Source: Candidatus Zixiibacteriota bacterium (GTDB lineage: Bacteria > Zixibacteria > MSB-5A5 > GN15 > JACZUZ01). Taken from it: 8,650 nt of DNA. The notes below the pieces were generated by a model that saw only the letters and a list, made by a program, of their open reading frames with translations, was not told the DNA's origin and did not search any database. Location: positions 1 through 8,650 of the forward strand of contig JACZUZ010000051.1 of the NCBI GenBank assembly GCA_022572905.1, in the 5' to 3' direction. Below are positions 1 through 8,077 of this stretch, in pieces. A program made the translations under genes and the position numbers. Numbering within the stretch: the stretch's first letter is position 1; the number at the start of each line of letters is the position of its first letter.

Positions 1-422
1 GCTGTCCAGTCAATGGCCCCTCGATTTGCGCGCGCGACAGTCTTGTAGCGTCAGGTTGGTACGTGGGCGGTGATTCAACAAGCGTGAAAGTATCTTTTTC
101 CACCGATCATGGAGCGACTTTCGGAGAAGCGCAAAGAATAGACGCAGGGTCTCCGGACGGAAGAGTTGATTTGTGCTTTCTCACTGACTCGACTGTTCTG
201 GTAATTTGGCTTGAAACGATCAACGAGAAGCCAAAAATTCTCGCCAGAGTTGTATGTGTATCCGGTGACATGTCTGAGATAACCACGATTAGCTTAACCG
301 ACCGTTCCCGCGCCAGCGGTTTTCCTCATCTTGCTACGCTCGGCGAGAATAAGGCCCTGGTCGCCTGGACACAGGTGGGCGAGCCAGGGAATATCCGGAC
401 CGCGATAATTAATTTGAATTAG
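1..422 (+). CDS. Sialidase-like (BNR/Asp-box) protein, C-terminal fragment
   Basis: The reading frame is open from the first complete codon at position 3 to the TAG at 420-422, giving 139 residues. It has no start of its own: the GTG at 63 is an internal valine codon, so the 5' part lies outside the window. The visible part begins CPVNGPSICARD and then contains STDHGATF, which fits the Asp-box pattern S-x-D-x-G-x-T-(F/W) found on beta-propeller turns of sialidases and other BNR-repeat proteins. Further along come GRVDLCFL, VIWLE and RASGFPHLA, which resemble the final blades of bacterial exo-alpha-sialidase-like proteins as I remember them. Members are usually exported and act outside the cytoplasm, but neither the signal peptide nor the catalytic arginines can be checked here. 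Sialidase activity is therefore not established; many relatives are uncharacterised. No clear terminator follows the stop. Confidence 0.75.
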   Translation, partial: CPVNGPSICARDSLVASGWYVGGDSTSVKVSFSTDHGATFGEAQRIDAGSPDGRVDLCFLTDSTVLVIWLETINEKPKILARVVCVSGDMSEITTISLTDRSRASGFPHLATLGENKALVAWTQVGEPGNIRTAIINLN

Positions 423-1101
423 ATTGTTCCGGCGCGTTATCTCGGATAAGTAATTCGCTGAAGATTGCAATCTCATAGAGGTCAATGTCTTCGTAGGAGT
501 GAGGGCATGGTGGTACCCCAGCGAAATCTGACAATCTCTCTGACCATTCCCCGAAAAAAGGTGCTTGGCAATATTCGGGTCGCTTCGTATATTCTAGTGA
601 CTGGCAACTGATTGCGTGTTTTGCCGACCGTACCAGAGCCTAATTGAAAGCCTGAGACAAACAGGAACAGACCCCCTGGAACTCTCACACTACTTATTTC
701 GATTAACGGACGAATCAAAAAATTCTTATCTCGCGTATCTCAGGCTTCGCCTGACCGTTCGTAGCGCTATTCTTTGCCATTAGAATCTTGCCGGATATCC
801 AGCAAGGGACTGTGTAATGATTTACTATCTGGAGCTTGCTACACAATGTCTTAGGAGGGCATAACCTTAGAAGAGCATTGTCTCAGAAGGACTTCGCAGG
901 AAATGTTGTGTTGGAAAACGCTTTAAATCCACTGCAAAACGAACAAGACGATGGACCCTGATTTGGCCAAAAGAATGGCCCCAAATGCTGAAGGAATCCC
1001 CGCAAAAGGCAGATTATGGACACAGATGATAGACACACGAGTAAATACAGTATACGCCTCGAAAAAGCACACTTTTTGCACTGACACAGGTGACTCAAAG
1101 T
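423..1101. other. Long intergenic region without a credible gene
   Basis: About 680 bases separate the sialidase-like gene from the next start. Two minus-strand open frames (482-718 and 883-1098) show no recognisable domain, no convincing ribosome site and no neighbour support, so I do not call them. Visible structure is limited to small inverted repeats: a 12-base perfect palindrome at 462-473, a 5-bp stem at 437-449, a 6-bp stem with a 3-base loop at 740-754, pairings of 787-791 with 802-806 and of 811-816 with 840-845, and an A/T stem at 1062-1077. None is followed by a T run that would make a terminator. A weak -35-like TGGACA at 1017-1022 lacks a good -10 partner. No tRNA, RNase P, SRP, tmRNA or riboswitch core was recognised. 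The promoter of the next gene should lie in the right-hand part. Confidence 0.6.
1088..1093 (+). promoter_or_regulatory. Probable Shine-Dalgarno site for the FG-GAP/TSP3 gene
   Basis: AGGTGA sits eight bases before the ATG at 1102 and is the only good anti-16S match near the start. It favours ATG 1102 over the GTG at 1090, which would overlap it, and over the ATG at 1120, which has no such site at a normal distance. Confidence 0.5.
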
Positions 1102-4100
1102 ATGCCCACTAGAGCAAATATGAAGCGACTAACCAAATTCATCCTATTACCAATTTTCCTCATCTCTCTTTACGCGAGCGAGGGAGCCCGGGCTCAATGC
1201 ACACCCCAGTTTGAGGCCCTGGGCCAGTCGGCTGATGACCTGTTTGGCAGGTCTATAGCTAGCCCCGGAGACTACAATAACGACGGTTTCCCAGATATTT
1301 TGGTTGGCGCCAGCGGGAATAACGCGGGGGGAGCCGACGCCGGAAGAGCTTATCTATATTCCGGTAAAACAGGATTCATAACGAATGTGTTCACCGGACT
1401 ATCTGCGGGCGACAATTTCGGCTTCTCGGTGTCAGGAGCCGGAGACATGGACAATAACGGTTCAATTGAAATCATCGTAGGAGCCAAGGGTAATGATGTT
1501 GCAGGAGCGGACGCTGGTCAGGCATACATTTTTTCGGGCAGCAATATTCTGCCATTCTTCACATTTACAGGTGAAGCGGCGGGAGATAATTTTGGGCTTT
1601 CTGTATCAGACGCCGGTGATGTCAATAACGACGGCTTCGCAGATGTCATAATAGGAGCTCCGGGGAGCGATGCGGGCGGGATTAATTCCGGTCGAGCTTA
1701 TGTCTACTCCGGGTTTGATAAATCTCTCCTCTTTGTCTTTACCGGCCAGGCCGCGGGCGACGAATTTGGATTCTCCGTTTCCGGCGTAGGGGACGTAAAC
1801 AACGATTTTTTTGATGATGTGATTGTAGGAGCCTGGGGAAACTCCGTCGGCGGGACTAACGCCGGACGAGCGTATATTTTCTCGGGTCTAACCGGAGCTA
1901 TTCTTTACACGTTCACGGGCGCCGCCGCCTTCGACTATCTCGGCCGATCAGTGGCCGGAGCTGGTGATGTTAATAATGACGGATTCGCGGATGTCATAGT
2001 CGGCGCCAGTCAACAGGCTCTCGCCGGAACAGGCAAGGCGGGTGTCTACTCGGGACAAACCGGTCTTATTCTTTACACTTTCAACGGCGAAGCGGCCGAT
2101 GACAAATTTGGCTCTTCGGTTGCCAGCGCCGGTGATGTTAATAACGACGGCTACACGGACCTGATCATAGGCGCTTATGGAAACGATGAAGCCTTTAACC
2201 TGGCCGGAAAAGTTTACTTGTACTCCGGATTTAATGGCTCTCAGATTAGTGTACTGACCGGCGTCGCTGAGGGTGATTATCTGGGAAGCGCTGTGGCGTC
2301 CGCTGGCGACATAGACAACGATGGATTCATTGACATAGTCACTACGGCCGTCGGCAATAACGAGGCAGCTCCCAATGCCGGCAAGTTCTATGTATACACC
2401 TGCACTCCCGATCCGGACGGCGATGGCGTACCCGATCATATCGACAACTGCGACTTGACTTTCAACCCACTGCAGGAGGATACGGATGGCGATGGTTTCG
2501 GTGACCTCTGCGACCCCTGTCCGAATGATCCCTTAAATGACGTAGACGGAGATGGAATCTGCGGCGATATCGACAATTGCCCGAATACATCCAACACGAC
2601 ACAAACAGATAGTGACAGCGACGGTATTGGCGACGCATGTGACGCTTGCCCGAATGATCCATTGAATGACATAGACGGAGACGGAGTTTGCGGCGACGTG
2701 GATAATTGTCCTGTAATCTCTAACGCAACCCAGACAGATGCTGACGGCGACGGTATTGGCGACGCATGTGACGCTTGTCCCAATGATCCGCAAAATGACG
2801 TAGACGGCGACGGCGTCTGCGGAGACGTTGATAATTGTCCTACAACATCTAATGCGACCCAGACAGATACTGATGGCGACGGCATTGGTGACGCCTGCGA
2901 CGCCTGTCCAAATGATCCCCTAAATGACGTAGACGGCGATGGAATCTGCGGCGATGTCGATAATTGCCCGAATACATCCAACGCAACACAAATTGATAGT
3001 GACGGTGACGGAATCGGAGACGTCTGCGACGCCTGCCCGAATGACCCTCTCAATGACATAGATGGCGATGGGATTTGCGGTGACGTTGATAATTGCCCGA
3101 CTACTTCTAACCCCACACAACTTGACAACGACCTGGATGGTGTTGGCGATTTATGCGACAACTGCCCCGCCTTAGCGAATCCGTCCCAGATAGATAGCGA
3201 CGGTGATGGGATCGGCGATTTATGTGACGCCTGTCCAAACGATCCGCAGAACGACATTGATGGTGACGGACTTTGCGCCGATGTTGACAACTGTCCTACA
3301 GTACCTAATGCGACTCAGACGGATAGCGATGGTGACGGTATCGGCGACGCATGTGACGCGTGCCCCACTGACCCGCAAAATGACATTGACGGTGACGGAG
3401 TATGCGGAGACGTTGATAATTGTCCTACAACATCTAATGCAAACCAGACAGATAGCGATGGTGACGGTTTCGGCGACGCATGTGACGCTTGTCCCAATGA
3501 TCCGCTAAATGACGTAGACGGTGACGGTGTTTGCGGAGACGTTGATAATTGTCCTACAACATCCAATGCGACCCAGGCAGATAGCGATGGTGACGGTATC
3601 GGCGACGTATGCGACGCTTGTCCCAATGATCCGCTAAATGACGTAGACGGCGACGGTGTGTGCGGAGATGTCGATAATTGCCCGACTAATTCCAACACTA
3701 GTCAGATAGACGCCGATGGAGACGGTATCGGTGATGTTTGTGACGCCTGCCCAAATGATTCGTTCAACGATGTGGATGGCGATGGTGTTTGCGGAGATAT
3801 CGATAATTGCCCATCGGTTTCGAATATTTCTCAAACTGATAGCGACTCCGACGGGCTGGGTGACGCATGCGATAATTGCCCGAACATTGCAAACATCTCT
3901 CAACTTGACGCTGACGGCGATGGCGTTGGCGATCTATGCGACAATTGTCCTTCTGATCCGAATCCGCTTCAGCTGGACAGCGACGGTGATGGTATAGCAG
4001 ACGCTTGCGACAACTGCCCGACAGTTTCTAATCCTCTACAGATAGACACAGACGGAGACGGCTTTGGAGATCTTTGCGATGGATGTTGTTTAGTCGCCGG

Positions 4101-4305
4101 AGACGCCGACGGTGACGGGCAAGTCACAATCGGGGATGGCCTTTTTATCGTAGACTTTGTGTTTAACGACGGCGCTCTGCCAACATGTAATGATCAAGCC
4201 GACGCCGATGGAGGCAATGAAATCACAATAGGCGATGCGATCTATCTGATTTTTTATATTTTTAACAATGGCGCGGACCCGGTCTGCGGAACTACAGGCA
4301 CATAG
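1102..4305 (+). CDS. Secreted FG-GAP propeller / TSP3-repeat / dockerin-like protein
   Basis: Large exported calcium-binding protein, about 1067 residues. I chose ATG 1102 because AGGTGA lies eight bases upstream; GTG 1090 and ATG 1120 are alternatives, and all keep the signal peptide. A basic stretch (MKRLTK), a hydrophobic core and ARA/QC suggest signal peptidase I cleavage after residue 31. Residues about 34-434 hold seven FG-GAP units of about 58 residues, each with an FG or LG motif and a D-x-N/D-x-D-G-x-x-D-type loop, so a complete seven-bladed integrin-alpha-like propeller is expected. Unit 2 (NNGSIE) and unit 4 (NNDFFDD) depart from the loop consensus. Residues about 435-993 are TSP3 repeats rich in DGDGxGDxCD and DNCP. 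A Cys-Cys then precedes two dockerin/EF-hand-like loops: [12 protein letters not shown] is canonical, while [12 protein letters not shown] has Gly at position 5 and Asn at 6. There is no membrane anchor and no sorting signal I recognise. A surface, adhesive or structural role is inferred; no enzymatic domain is visible. Confidence 0.9.
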   Translation: MPTRANMKRLTKFILLPIFLISLYASEGARAQCTPQFEALGQSADDLFGRSIASPGDYNNDGFPDILVGASGNNAGGADAGRAYLYSGKTGFITNVFTGLSAGDNFGFSVSGAGDMDNNGSIEIIVGAKGNDVAGADAGQAYIFSGSNILPFFTFTGEAAGDNFGLSVSDAGDVNNDGFADVIIGAPGSDAGGINSGRAYVYSGFDKSLLFVFTGQAAGDEFGFSVSGVGDVNNDFFDDVIVGAWGNSVGGTNAGRAYIFSGLTGAILYTFTGAAAFDYLGRSVAGAGDVNNDGFADVIVGASQQALAGTGKAGVYSGQTGLILYTFNGEAADDKFGSSVASAGDVNNDGYTDLIIGAYGNDEAFNLAGKVYLYSGFNGSQISVLTGVAEGDYLGSAVASAGDIDNDGFIDIVTTAVGNNEAAPNAGKFYVYTCTPDPDGDGVPDHIDNCDLTFNPLQEDTDGDGFGDLCDPCPNDPLNDVDGDGICGDIDNCPNTSNTTQTDSDSDGIGDACDACPNDPLNDIDGDGVCGDVDNCPVISNATQTDADGDGIGDACDACPNDPQNDVDGDGVCGDVDNCPTTSNATQTDTDGDGIGDACDACPNDPLNDVDGDGICGDVDNCPNTSNATQIDSDGDGIGDVCDACPNDPLNDIDGDGICGDVDNCPTTSNPTQLDNDLDGVGDLCDNCPALANPSQIDSDGDGIGDLCDACPNDPQNDIDGDGLCADVDNCPTVPNATQTDSDGDGIGDACDACPTDPQNDIDGDGVCGDVDNCPTTSNANQTDSDGDGFGDACDACPNDPLNDVDGDGVCGDVDNCPTTSNATQADSDGDGIGDVCDACPNDPLNDVDGDGVCGDVDNCPTNSNTSQIDADGDGIGDVCDACPNDSFNDVDGDGVCGDIDNCPSVSNISQTDSDSDGLGDACDNCPNIANISQLDADGDGVGDLCDNCPSDPNPLQLDSDGDGIADACDNCPTVSNPLQIDTDGDGFGDLCDGCCLVAGDADGDGQVTIGDGLFIVDFVFNDGALPTCNDQADADGGNEITIGDAIYLIFYIFNNGADPVCGTTGT
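1204..2400 (+). repeat. Seven FG-GAP units coding for a beta-propeller
   Basis: Seven diverged units of roughly 58 codons lie in tandem within the large secreted-protein gene. The calcium-loop cores read DYNNDG, DMDNNG, DVNNDG, DVNNDF, DVNNDG, DVNNDG and DIDNDG, each followed within a few residues by a hydrophobic strand ending VGA, IGA or TTA. Seven is the number needed to close an integrin-type propeller. At DNA level the units are much less alike than the TSP3 array downstream, so this part appears older or under less homogenisation. Confidence 0.85.
2512..3870 (+). repeat. 129-bp tandem repeat array (TSP3 stalk)
   Basis: Ten in-frame 129-bp (43-codon) units start at 2512, 2641, 2770, 2899, 3028, 3226, 3355, 3484, 3613 and 3742. 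The period is exact except where one extra 69-bp (23-codon) unit sits at 3157-3225. Each long unit codes for D-A-C-P-N-D-P, then a DGDGxCGD loop, DNCP, a linker of the SNATQ type, and DSDGDGIGD. Three more 69-bp units follow at 3871-3939, 3940-4008 and 4009-4077. The paired cysteines and alternating Asp residues are those of thrombospondin type 3 repeats, which wrap many calcium ions into a rigid stalk. The array also creates long shadow frames on the minus strand (for example 2436-3290), which are not genes. Confidence 0.92.
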
Positions 4306-4317
4306 ATTTTTTTCAGA

Positions 4318-4346
4318 ACGTCTCTTTTTGAGAACGTCGCTTTTTT
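4318..4346 (+). terminator. Probable rho-independent terminator after the secreted-protein gene
   Basis: ACGTCTC (4318-4324) can pair with GAGAACGT (4330-4337) across a five-T loop, giving seven base pairs with one bulged A. The stem is followed by CGC and six T residues (4341-4346). It begins 12 bases after the stop at 4305. On the minus strand the hairpin is not followed by a T run, so it serves the plus-strand gene rather than the converging purT. The stem is short and bulged, so termination may be partial. Confidence 0.55.
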
Positions 4347-4368
4347 AGAACAACTCAATCTGCCCAGA

Positions 4369-5529
4369 CTAATGATATTCCAGCTGCACGCAAGCGGCTG
4401 TTTTTTTTGCCAGTATTCTGGCCTCGGAAATTGTTTCGCCTCTGGCAAGGGCAACTCCCATGCGCCTGTATTTGCGTGTACTGGGTTTGCCGAATATTCT
4501 GACCGCAGTATTTGGCGCTAGTAGAGCCTTGTCCAACCCTGTAAAAGAGAATGATTCGGATTTTCTATCAGCGAGAATCACCGCTGACGCGGAAGGACCA
4601 TAGTAATCGATTGTGGGGATGGGCAACCCGAGAATAGCGCGGGCATGCAGTTCAAATTCGGATAAGTCCTCTGAAATCATTGTCACCATGCCCGTGTCAT
4701 GAGGCCGAGGTGAAAGCTCCGAGAAAATCACGTCATCGCCCGTTATGAAAAACTCTACCCCAAAAATTCCCGCTCCGCCGAGCCGGTCGGTTACTTTTTG
4801 GGCCATCGTTTGAGCTTTTTCCAACAATTCCGGCCTGATATCAGCTGGCATCCAGGATTCCTGATAGTCGCCGCGTTCCTGACGATGTCCCACGGGGTTA
4901 ACAAAAATCGTTTCAGAATTCCATTGCTTAACAGTAAGTAGTGTAATTTCCAATTCAAAATTAACAAACTCTTCAACAATCACTCTGCTCTTGTCACCTC
5001 GCATACCCTCGCATGCGTAATCCCAGGCGCAAGCTATTTTCCCCGTGTTGTCAATTTTGGATTGTCCCTTTCCGGATGAGGACATGACGGGTTTTATGAC
5101 GCAAGGAAATCCAATTTCGCGGCAAGCGGCTTCCAATTCGCTGGAGCTTTCCGCGTAAGCGTAACGAGCAGTTCTGAGTCCTAACTCGTTGGCCGCAAGG
5201 TCGCGGATAGCGTCGCGATTCATTGTCAGATATACAGCTTCGGCGGTGGGAATAATACGGGTTCCGCTCGACTCGAATTCTTTTAGTTTCTCCGTTCGAA
5301 TTGCCTCAATTTCGGGCACAATAAATTCCGGCTGGTGCTTTTTGACCACCGCCTCCAGAGCGTCTCCATCAAGCATATTTATGACTTCGCTTTCATCGGC
5401 GACTTGCATCGCCGGGGCGTTGGGATATCGATCTACCGCCACTACCGTCTTGCCATAGCGCTTAAGCGATATGACAACCTCTTTGCCCAACTCTCCGGAA
5501 CCGAGAAGCATTATTTTTTCGGCGCTCAC
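4369..5529 (-). CDS. purT: Formate-dependent phosphoribosylglycinamide formyltransferase (GAR transformylase 2)
   Basis: PurT makes formyl-GAR from GAR, formate and ATP, the third step of purine synthesis, without 10-formyl-tetrahydrofolate; it is cytoplasmic. The 386 residues are close to the 392 of E. coli PurT and collinear with it. The N-terminal pre-ATP-grasp part has LLGSGELGKE (8-17), AVDRYPNAPAMQVA (31-44), INMLDGDAL (50-58) and VPEIEAI (71-77). The ATP-grasp domain shows KPVMSSSGKGQ (146-156), EITLLTV (194-200), PVGHRQERGDYQESW (212-226), and GVEFF and FSELSPRPHDTGM (257-281), in which Glu259 and Glu271 match the metal-binding glutamates. The C-terminal part contains RIFGKP (344-349). 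The start is GTG at 5529 with AAGGA about 12 bases upstream, a slightly long spacing; ATG at 5511 would cut the protein right before the dinucleotide-fold-like glycine loop. The coding frame is intact. It converges on the secreted-protein gene, with 63 bases between stops, and no other purine gene is visible. Confidence 0.96.
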   Translation of the reverse strand: MSAEKIMLLGSGELGKEVVISLKRYGKTVVAVDRYPNAPAMQVADESEVINMLDGDALEAVVKKHQPEFIVPEIEAIRTEKLKEFESSGTRIIPTAEAVYLTMNRDAIRDLAANELGLRTARYAYAESSSELEAACREIGFPCVIKPVMSSSGKGQSKIDNTGKIACAWDYACEGMRGDKSRVIVEEFVNFELEITLLTVKQWNSETIFVNPVGHRQERGDYQESWMPADIRPELLEKAQTMAQKVTDRLGGAGIFGVEFFITGDDVIFSELSPRPHDTGMVTMISEDLSEFELHARAILGLPIPTIDYYGPSASAVILADRKSESFSFTGLDKALLAPNTAVRIFGKPSTRKYRRMGVALARGETISEARILAKKTAACVQLEYH

Positions 5530-5531
5530 TG

Positions 5532-5582
5532 TGTCACTTATTCCTTCAACAATTTCGGCCTTTCAATGACTCTGACCTTTCA
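5532..5582 (-). repeat. Three 17-base direct repeats in the purT leader
   Basis: Read on the minus strand, TGAAAGG, TGAAAGG and TGAAGGA recur at an exact 17-base spacing (plus-strand ends at 5582, 5565 and 5548), immediately before the purT GTG start. The last copy contains the presumed ribosome site AAGGA. The bases between the cores are not conserved. This may be chance in a purine-rich leader, extra ribosome-like sites, or binding sites for a regulator spaced at under two helical turns. Confidence 0.35.
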
Positions 5583-5587
5583 GCAAT

Positions 5588-5616
5588 CCGGTCTCTCAAG
5601 TATTTGAGCGCTCCGG
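5588..5616 (-). other. Inverted repeat in the gap between the glycosyltransferase gene and purT
   Basis: CTCAA (5595-5599) and TTGAG (5604-5608) form a perfect five-bp stem around a four-base loop. Outer CCGG blocks at 5588-5591 and 5613-5616 can pair across a small internal loop. No T run follows on the minus strand, so this is more likely a hairpin or dyad operator in the purT leader than a terminator. The rest of the 154-base gap (5530-5683) shows no promoter that I trust. Confidence 0.35.
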
Positions 5617-5683
5617 TAATTCGCGCGCATCAAAATTTCTGGCCCGAACCATTCACTCCAATCCCTAATTAACAAAACCCGGG

Positions 5684-7699
5684 TCATTTGACAAGTGCGG
5701 GAGACATGTCTTTAACTATCTTCAGATGTCGATCCGCTATTTCTTTGTAACGCGATATACCAGTATCCTGGTACTTGGCTGAAAAATATCCACCACAAAA
5801 AGAATGCACCATATAGTCGTCAGAATTGCTCTTAGCGATCCGCTCGAAACTCGCTATAGACTCTTCAATTCGGCCGGTCGCGAATAGAGACGCTGATCGA
5901 TATAGTTGACCGTAGAGATTTTCCGGATTCTCCGCCAGGAATTGATCAAACGCAAGTACTGCGGAATCACCCTGCCCGCGCGAAAGTAAAATAACAGCCT
6001 CTTCAAAAATCGTCAGAGCAGTTCCGGTGTTCGCCACGCGATACAGATCGATTGTAGCGTTTCGAACGGGCATTCGCGCCAGAAGTTTGGCTGACTTCAA
6101 TTGAGGAAAATCCGCTCGCGCTCTTTTCATATTTGAAACATCTGCGACAATATGGGTAACAGGAAATCTCTCGAAGAAATTTTTCTCGATGTTGGTTAAT
6201 CCAAACGAATAAATCACTCCTCGCAAGTCGTTGTCAATTGTCAGCGCCGGCGCATACGGTCCGCTAATTACAGCGTCTTTGGCGATAAATTCTGTGAGGT
6301 ATTTGTTGTATCTCTGAAGATAGTGACCGGAACTTGTAAGTCCGGAGGCAAAATACTGTCCCTGCCAGAAAAGAGCCGGAAGAATTATCGCGCCAATGAA
6401 AGTTAGCGATATTCGCGAGGATATGCGGCGCGGTCTTCGTAGCCAGATGTAAAGCGCCCCTACTGTCACAAATGCAATTAAAGCCGATTTAGGCAAAAAC
6501 TCCGAACCGGATTTGAACTTTTCAAAAACCGGACTAAATATCATCCATACTTGGGTGTACAAATGCCAGAAAAGAATAAAGCAAGCGCCTAATGAAAACC
6601 ACTTGCGGTTTAGCTCAAATCTGAGAGGACCATCAAGGGCCTGTTTGACAAAATATCCAACCAGAGCGCTGGACGGAAGGATAAGAAAAAGCGTATATCT
6701 AATAGGACGATAGAGAAATGGAGACAATCCAAGCGCGCCAATAATTAACCATCCCAGGCAAAACACAATCGGGATCATCTCACTCTTATGTGGCGATGTA
6801 ACATTGAAACTAAGGAAAACACCGACGACGCTGATTGCGCTTAAGACAAACAGGAACGGCGAGAATTGTATCAATCCCGATTCCCCTCCGAAAGTGAAAA
6901 TCATGATCAGAAAGTTTGATAACGATAGTAGTCCGGGCGGGAGCCCGTACAAACCGGTAGTCTGCTCGCGATAATAGGAGAGCATAACCGCAAACGAACC
7001 ACCATAAAAAATTATGACATATAATCCTATTCCAATCGCGAGTCCCGCCAAGACGTACGACACATACCGCAATGAGTTTCGCCGATAAATATAAACGATT
7101 GTTACGATGGCAGGAGCCAACAGAAGTAATCCAAAGAGTTTTCCGGCGAGAGTTGCCAGCGCTATCACAACTCCGCAAGAAATCAAACCCCATACTTTAT
7201 GATAGTACCTGCTGAATATCCAGAATGTAAGCCCGGAGAGAAATATCAATCCGTTTTCCAGAAATGGAAGTCGTCCGTAGAAAAAAAGCGTCGTGTTTAG
7301 CATGAGAACGCAGAGCGTAAGCCAAACTTCGAGTTTGCTGCGCCACTTTAGAAGTCCGAAGGCGAAGAGCGCCAGTCCGCCCAGATGCAAAAGGACAGCG
7401 CTCAGATTGGCCGTTAGTCGCGAAACACCGGCGACAGAGAAAACCCGGTATGAGAATCCGGAGACCAAAGAATTTTTGAAGACATCCCAGCGATGATAAT
7501 CATACGGATTCCAGTCTCCATGGAGAATTGAATTGCGAGCTGAGAATGTAAGGTGATACGGATATGTTAGCTGAGCTTGTCCATGCCCGATGAAATGCAT
7601 AGGCGGGTCGGATTCAAGCGAAACGAAGTGAAGCAGAGTCAAGACCCCAACCAGCGCCGCGCATGCCCAAGTTGTATACTTTTCTGAAGACTTTTCCAT
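5684..7699 (-). CDS. Polytopic GT-C-type glycosyltransferase with C-terminal TPR-like tail
   Basis: About 671 residues, of which roughly the first 450 are mostly membrane. An N-terminal helix (about 10-27) leads into an acidic loop, LESDPPMHF, followed by the SARNSILHGDWNPYDYH segment. This fits the layout of GT-C enzymes (GT39, ArnT and PMT-like), where an Asp or Glu in the first external loop is catalytic and the donor is a polyprenyl-phosphate sugar. A second familiar block is GRLPFLENGLIFL (about 142-154). Ten or more hydrophobic helices follow, the last near 430-446. Residues about 450-560 look like a soluble external domain (AKDAVISGPYAPALTI, PVTHIVAD). Residues about 563-660 carry two TPR-like helical pairs (SAVLAFDQFLAENPENL, EESIASFERIAKSNSDD). 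Sugar and acceptor are unknown; lipid, O-antigen or protein glycosylation are all possible. I take ATG 7699; GTG 7702 directly precedes it, and neither has a strong ribosome site. A TTGACC/TATAGT promoter lies upstream. Confidence 0.75.
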   Translation of the reverse strand: MEKSSEKYTTWACAALVGVLTLLHFVSLESDPPMHFIGHGQAQLTYPYHLTFSARNSILHGDWNPYDYHRWDVFKNSLVSGFSYRVFSVAGVSRLTANLSAVLLHLGGLALFAFGLLKWRSKLEVWLTLCVLMLNTTLFFYGRLPFLENGLIFLSGLTFWIFSRYYHKVWGLISCGVVIALATLAGKLFGLLLLAPAIVTIVYIYRRNSLRYVSYVLAGLAIGIGLYVIIFYGGSFAVMLSYYREQTTGLYGLPPGLLSLSNFLIMIFTFGGESGLIQFSPFLFVLSAISVVGVFLSFNVTSPHKSEMIPIVFCLGWLIIGALGLSPFLYRPIRYTLFLILPSSALVGYFVKQALDGPLRFELNRKWFSLGACFILFWHLYTQVWMIFSPVFEKFKSGSEFLPKSALIAFVTVGALYIWLRRPRRISSRISLTFIGAIILPALFWQGQYFASGLTSSGHYLQRYNKYLTEFIAKDAVISGPYAPALTIDNDLRGVIYSFGLTNIEKNFFERFPVTHIVADVSNMKRARADFPQLKSAKLLARMPVRNATIDLYRVANTGTALTIFEEAVILLSRGQGDSAVLAFDQFLAENPENLYGQLYRSASLFATGRIEESIASFERIAKSNSDDYMVHSFCGGYFSAKYQDTGISRYKEIADRHLKIVKDMSPALVK

Positions 7700-7752
7700 C
7701 ACTCAAACTCTGGGAGATTCCATTTCGCGGAGAAATCCAGACTGCCTGCCAG

Positions 7753-7782
7753 ACTATATGACATTTAGCCCGACCCGGTCAA
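7753..7782 (-). promoter_or_regulatory. Sigma70-like promoter of the glycosyltransferase gene
   Basis: On the minus strand TTGACC (7777-7782) and TATAGT (7753-7758) each match five of six consensus bases and are separated by 18 bases. Transcription would begin near 7746, giving an untranslated leader of about 47 bases before ATG 7699. This is the best promoter match I found in the window. Confidence 0.6.
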
Positions 7783-8047
7783 GATTGAATGTCCAAAGGC
7801 TCAAATTTATCGAGTGTTGAAACTTACGGAGCTTAAGACCGTCTACAATCGTCTGTTTTTGAAAACGTATATGGACGTCGATAACAGCGGAGCCTCGGGA
7901 TGATTTATACACTAACGCGAAATAGCGTTTGAATTTGCCTTCATGTTATCGTAGTTAAGGTAAGAAAGTCATAATTGCGATGGTGCGACAAGTAAAAGTC
8001 ATTACCGAAATATAAGTCGTCGAATGAATCTTCGCCTTAAATTCTTC

Positions 8048-8077
8048 TTGCTTCGCGCTATCATCTGTTCGTAATAT
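8048..8077 (+). promoter_or_regulatory. Candidate promoter giving a leaderless transcript
   Basis: TTGCTT (8048-8053) and TAATAT (8072-8077) are separated by 18 bases. The -10-like box keeps the key A at position 2 and T at position 6. The ATG of the next gene begins at 8083, six bases after the box, where transcription would be expected to start. Together with the absence of any Shine-Dalgarno match, this suggests a leaderless mRNA. The -35 match is poor (three of six). Confidence 0.4.

Noticed and set aside
63..422. GTG at 63 as a true gene start
   Set aside because: The frame is open upstream to the window edge and the upstream residues (CPVNGPSICARD) fit the same sialidase-like family, so this is an internal codon.
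482..718. Minus-strand open frame of 78 codons in the left intergenic region
   Set aside because: No recognisable domain, no ribosome site I trust and no neighbour support; the length is within chance expectation.
1062..1077. AAAAAG / CTTTTT inverted repeat as a terminator
   Set aside because: The stem is only A/T with one G/C pair, the T run is part of the stem itself, and it lies just before the next gene's ribosome site.
883..1098. Minus-strand open frame of 71 codons with a hydrophobic stretch
   Set aside because: It overlaps the ribosome site and start of the large secreted-protein gene, and its Cys/Phe-rich product resembles no family I know.
2436..3290. A long minus-strand open frame (284 residues) rich in Ser, Pro and Gln inside the repeat array
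   Set aside because: It is the reverse shadow of the 129-bp repeats: stop codons are absent because the same codons recur. It has a low-complexity product and no independent start signal.
2512..4077. Regularly spaced repeats as a CRISPR array
   Set aside because: The repeats are 129 and 69 bases, contiguous without unique spacers, in frame, and encode TSP3 motifs.
6810..7193. Minus-strand open frame of 127 codons inside the glycosyltransferase gene
   Set aside because: It is an out-of-frame shadow on the same strand with no domain; the 671-residue frame with its regular membrane helices explains the sequence.
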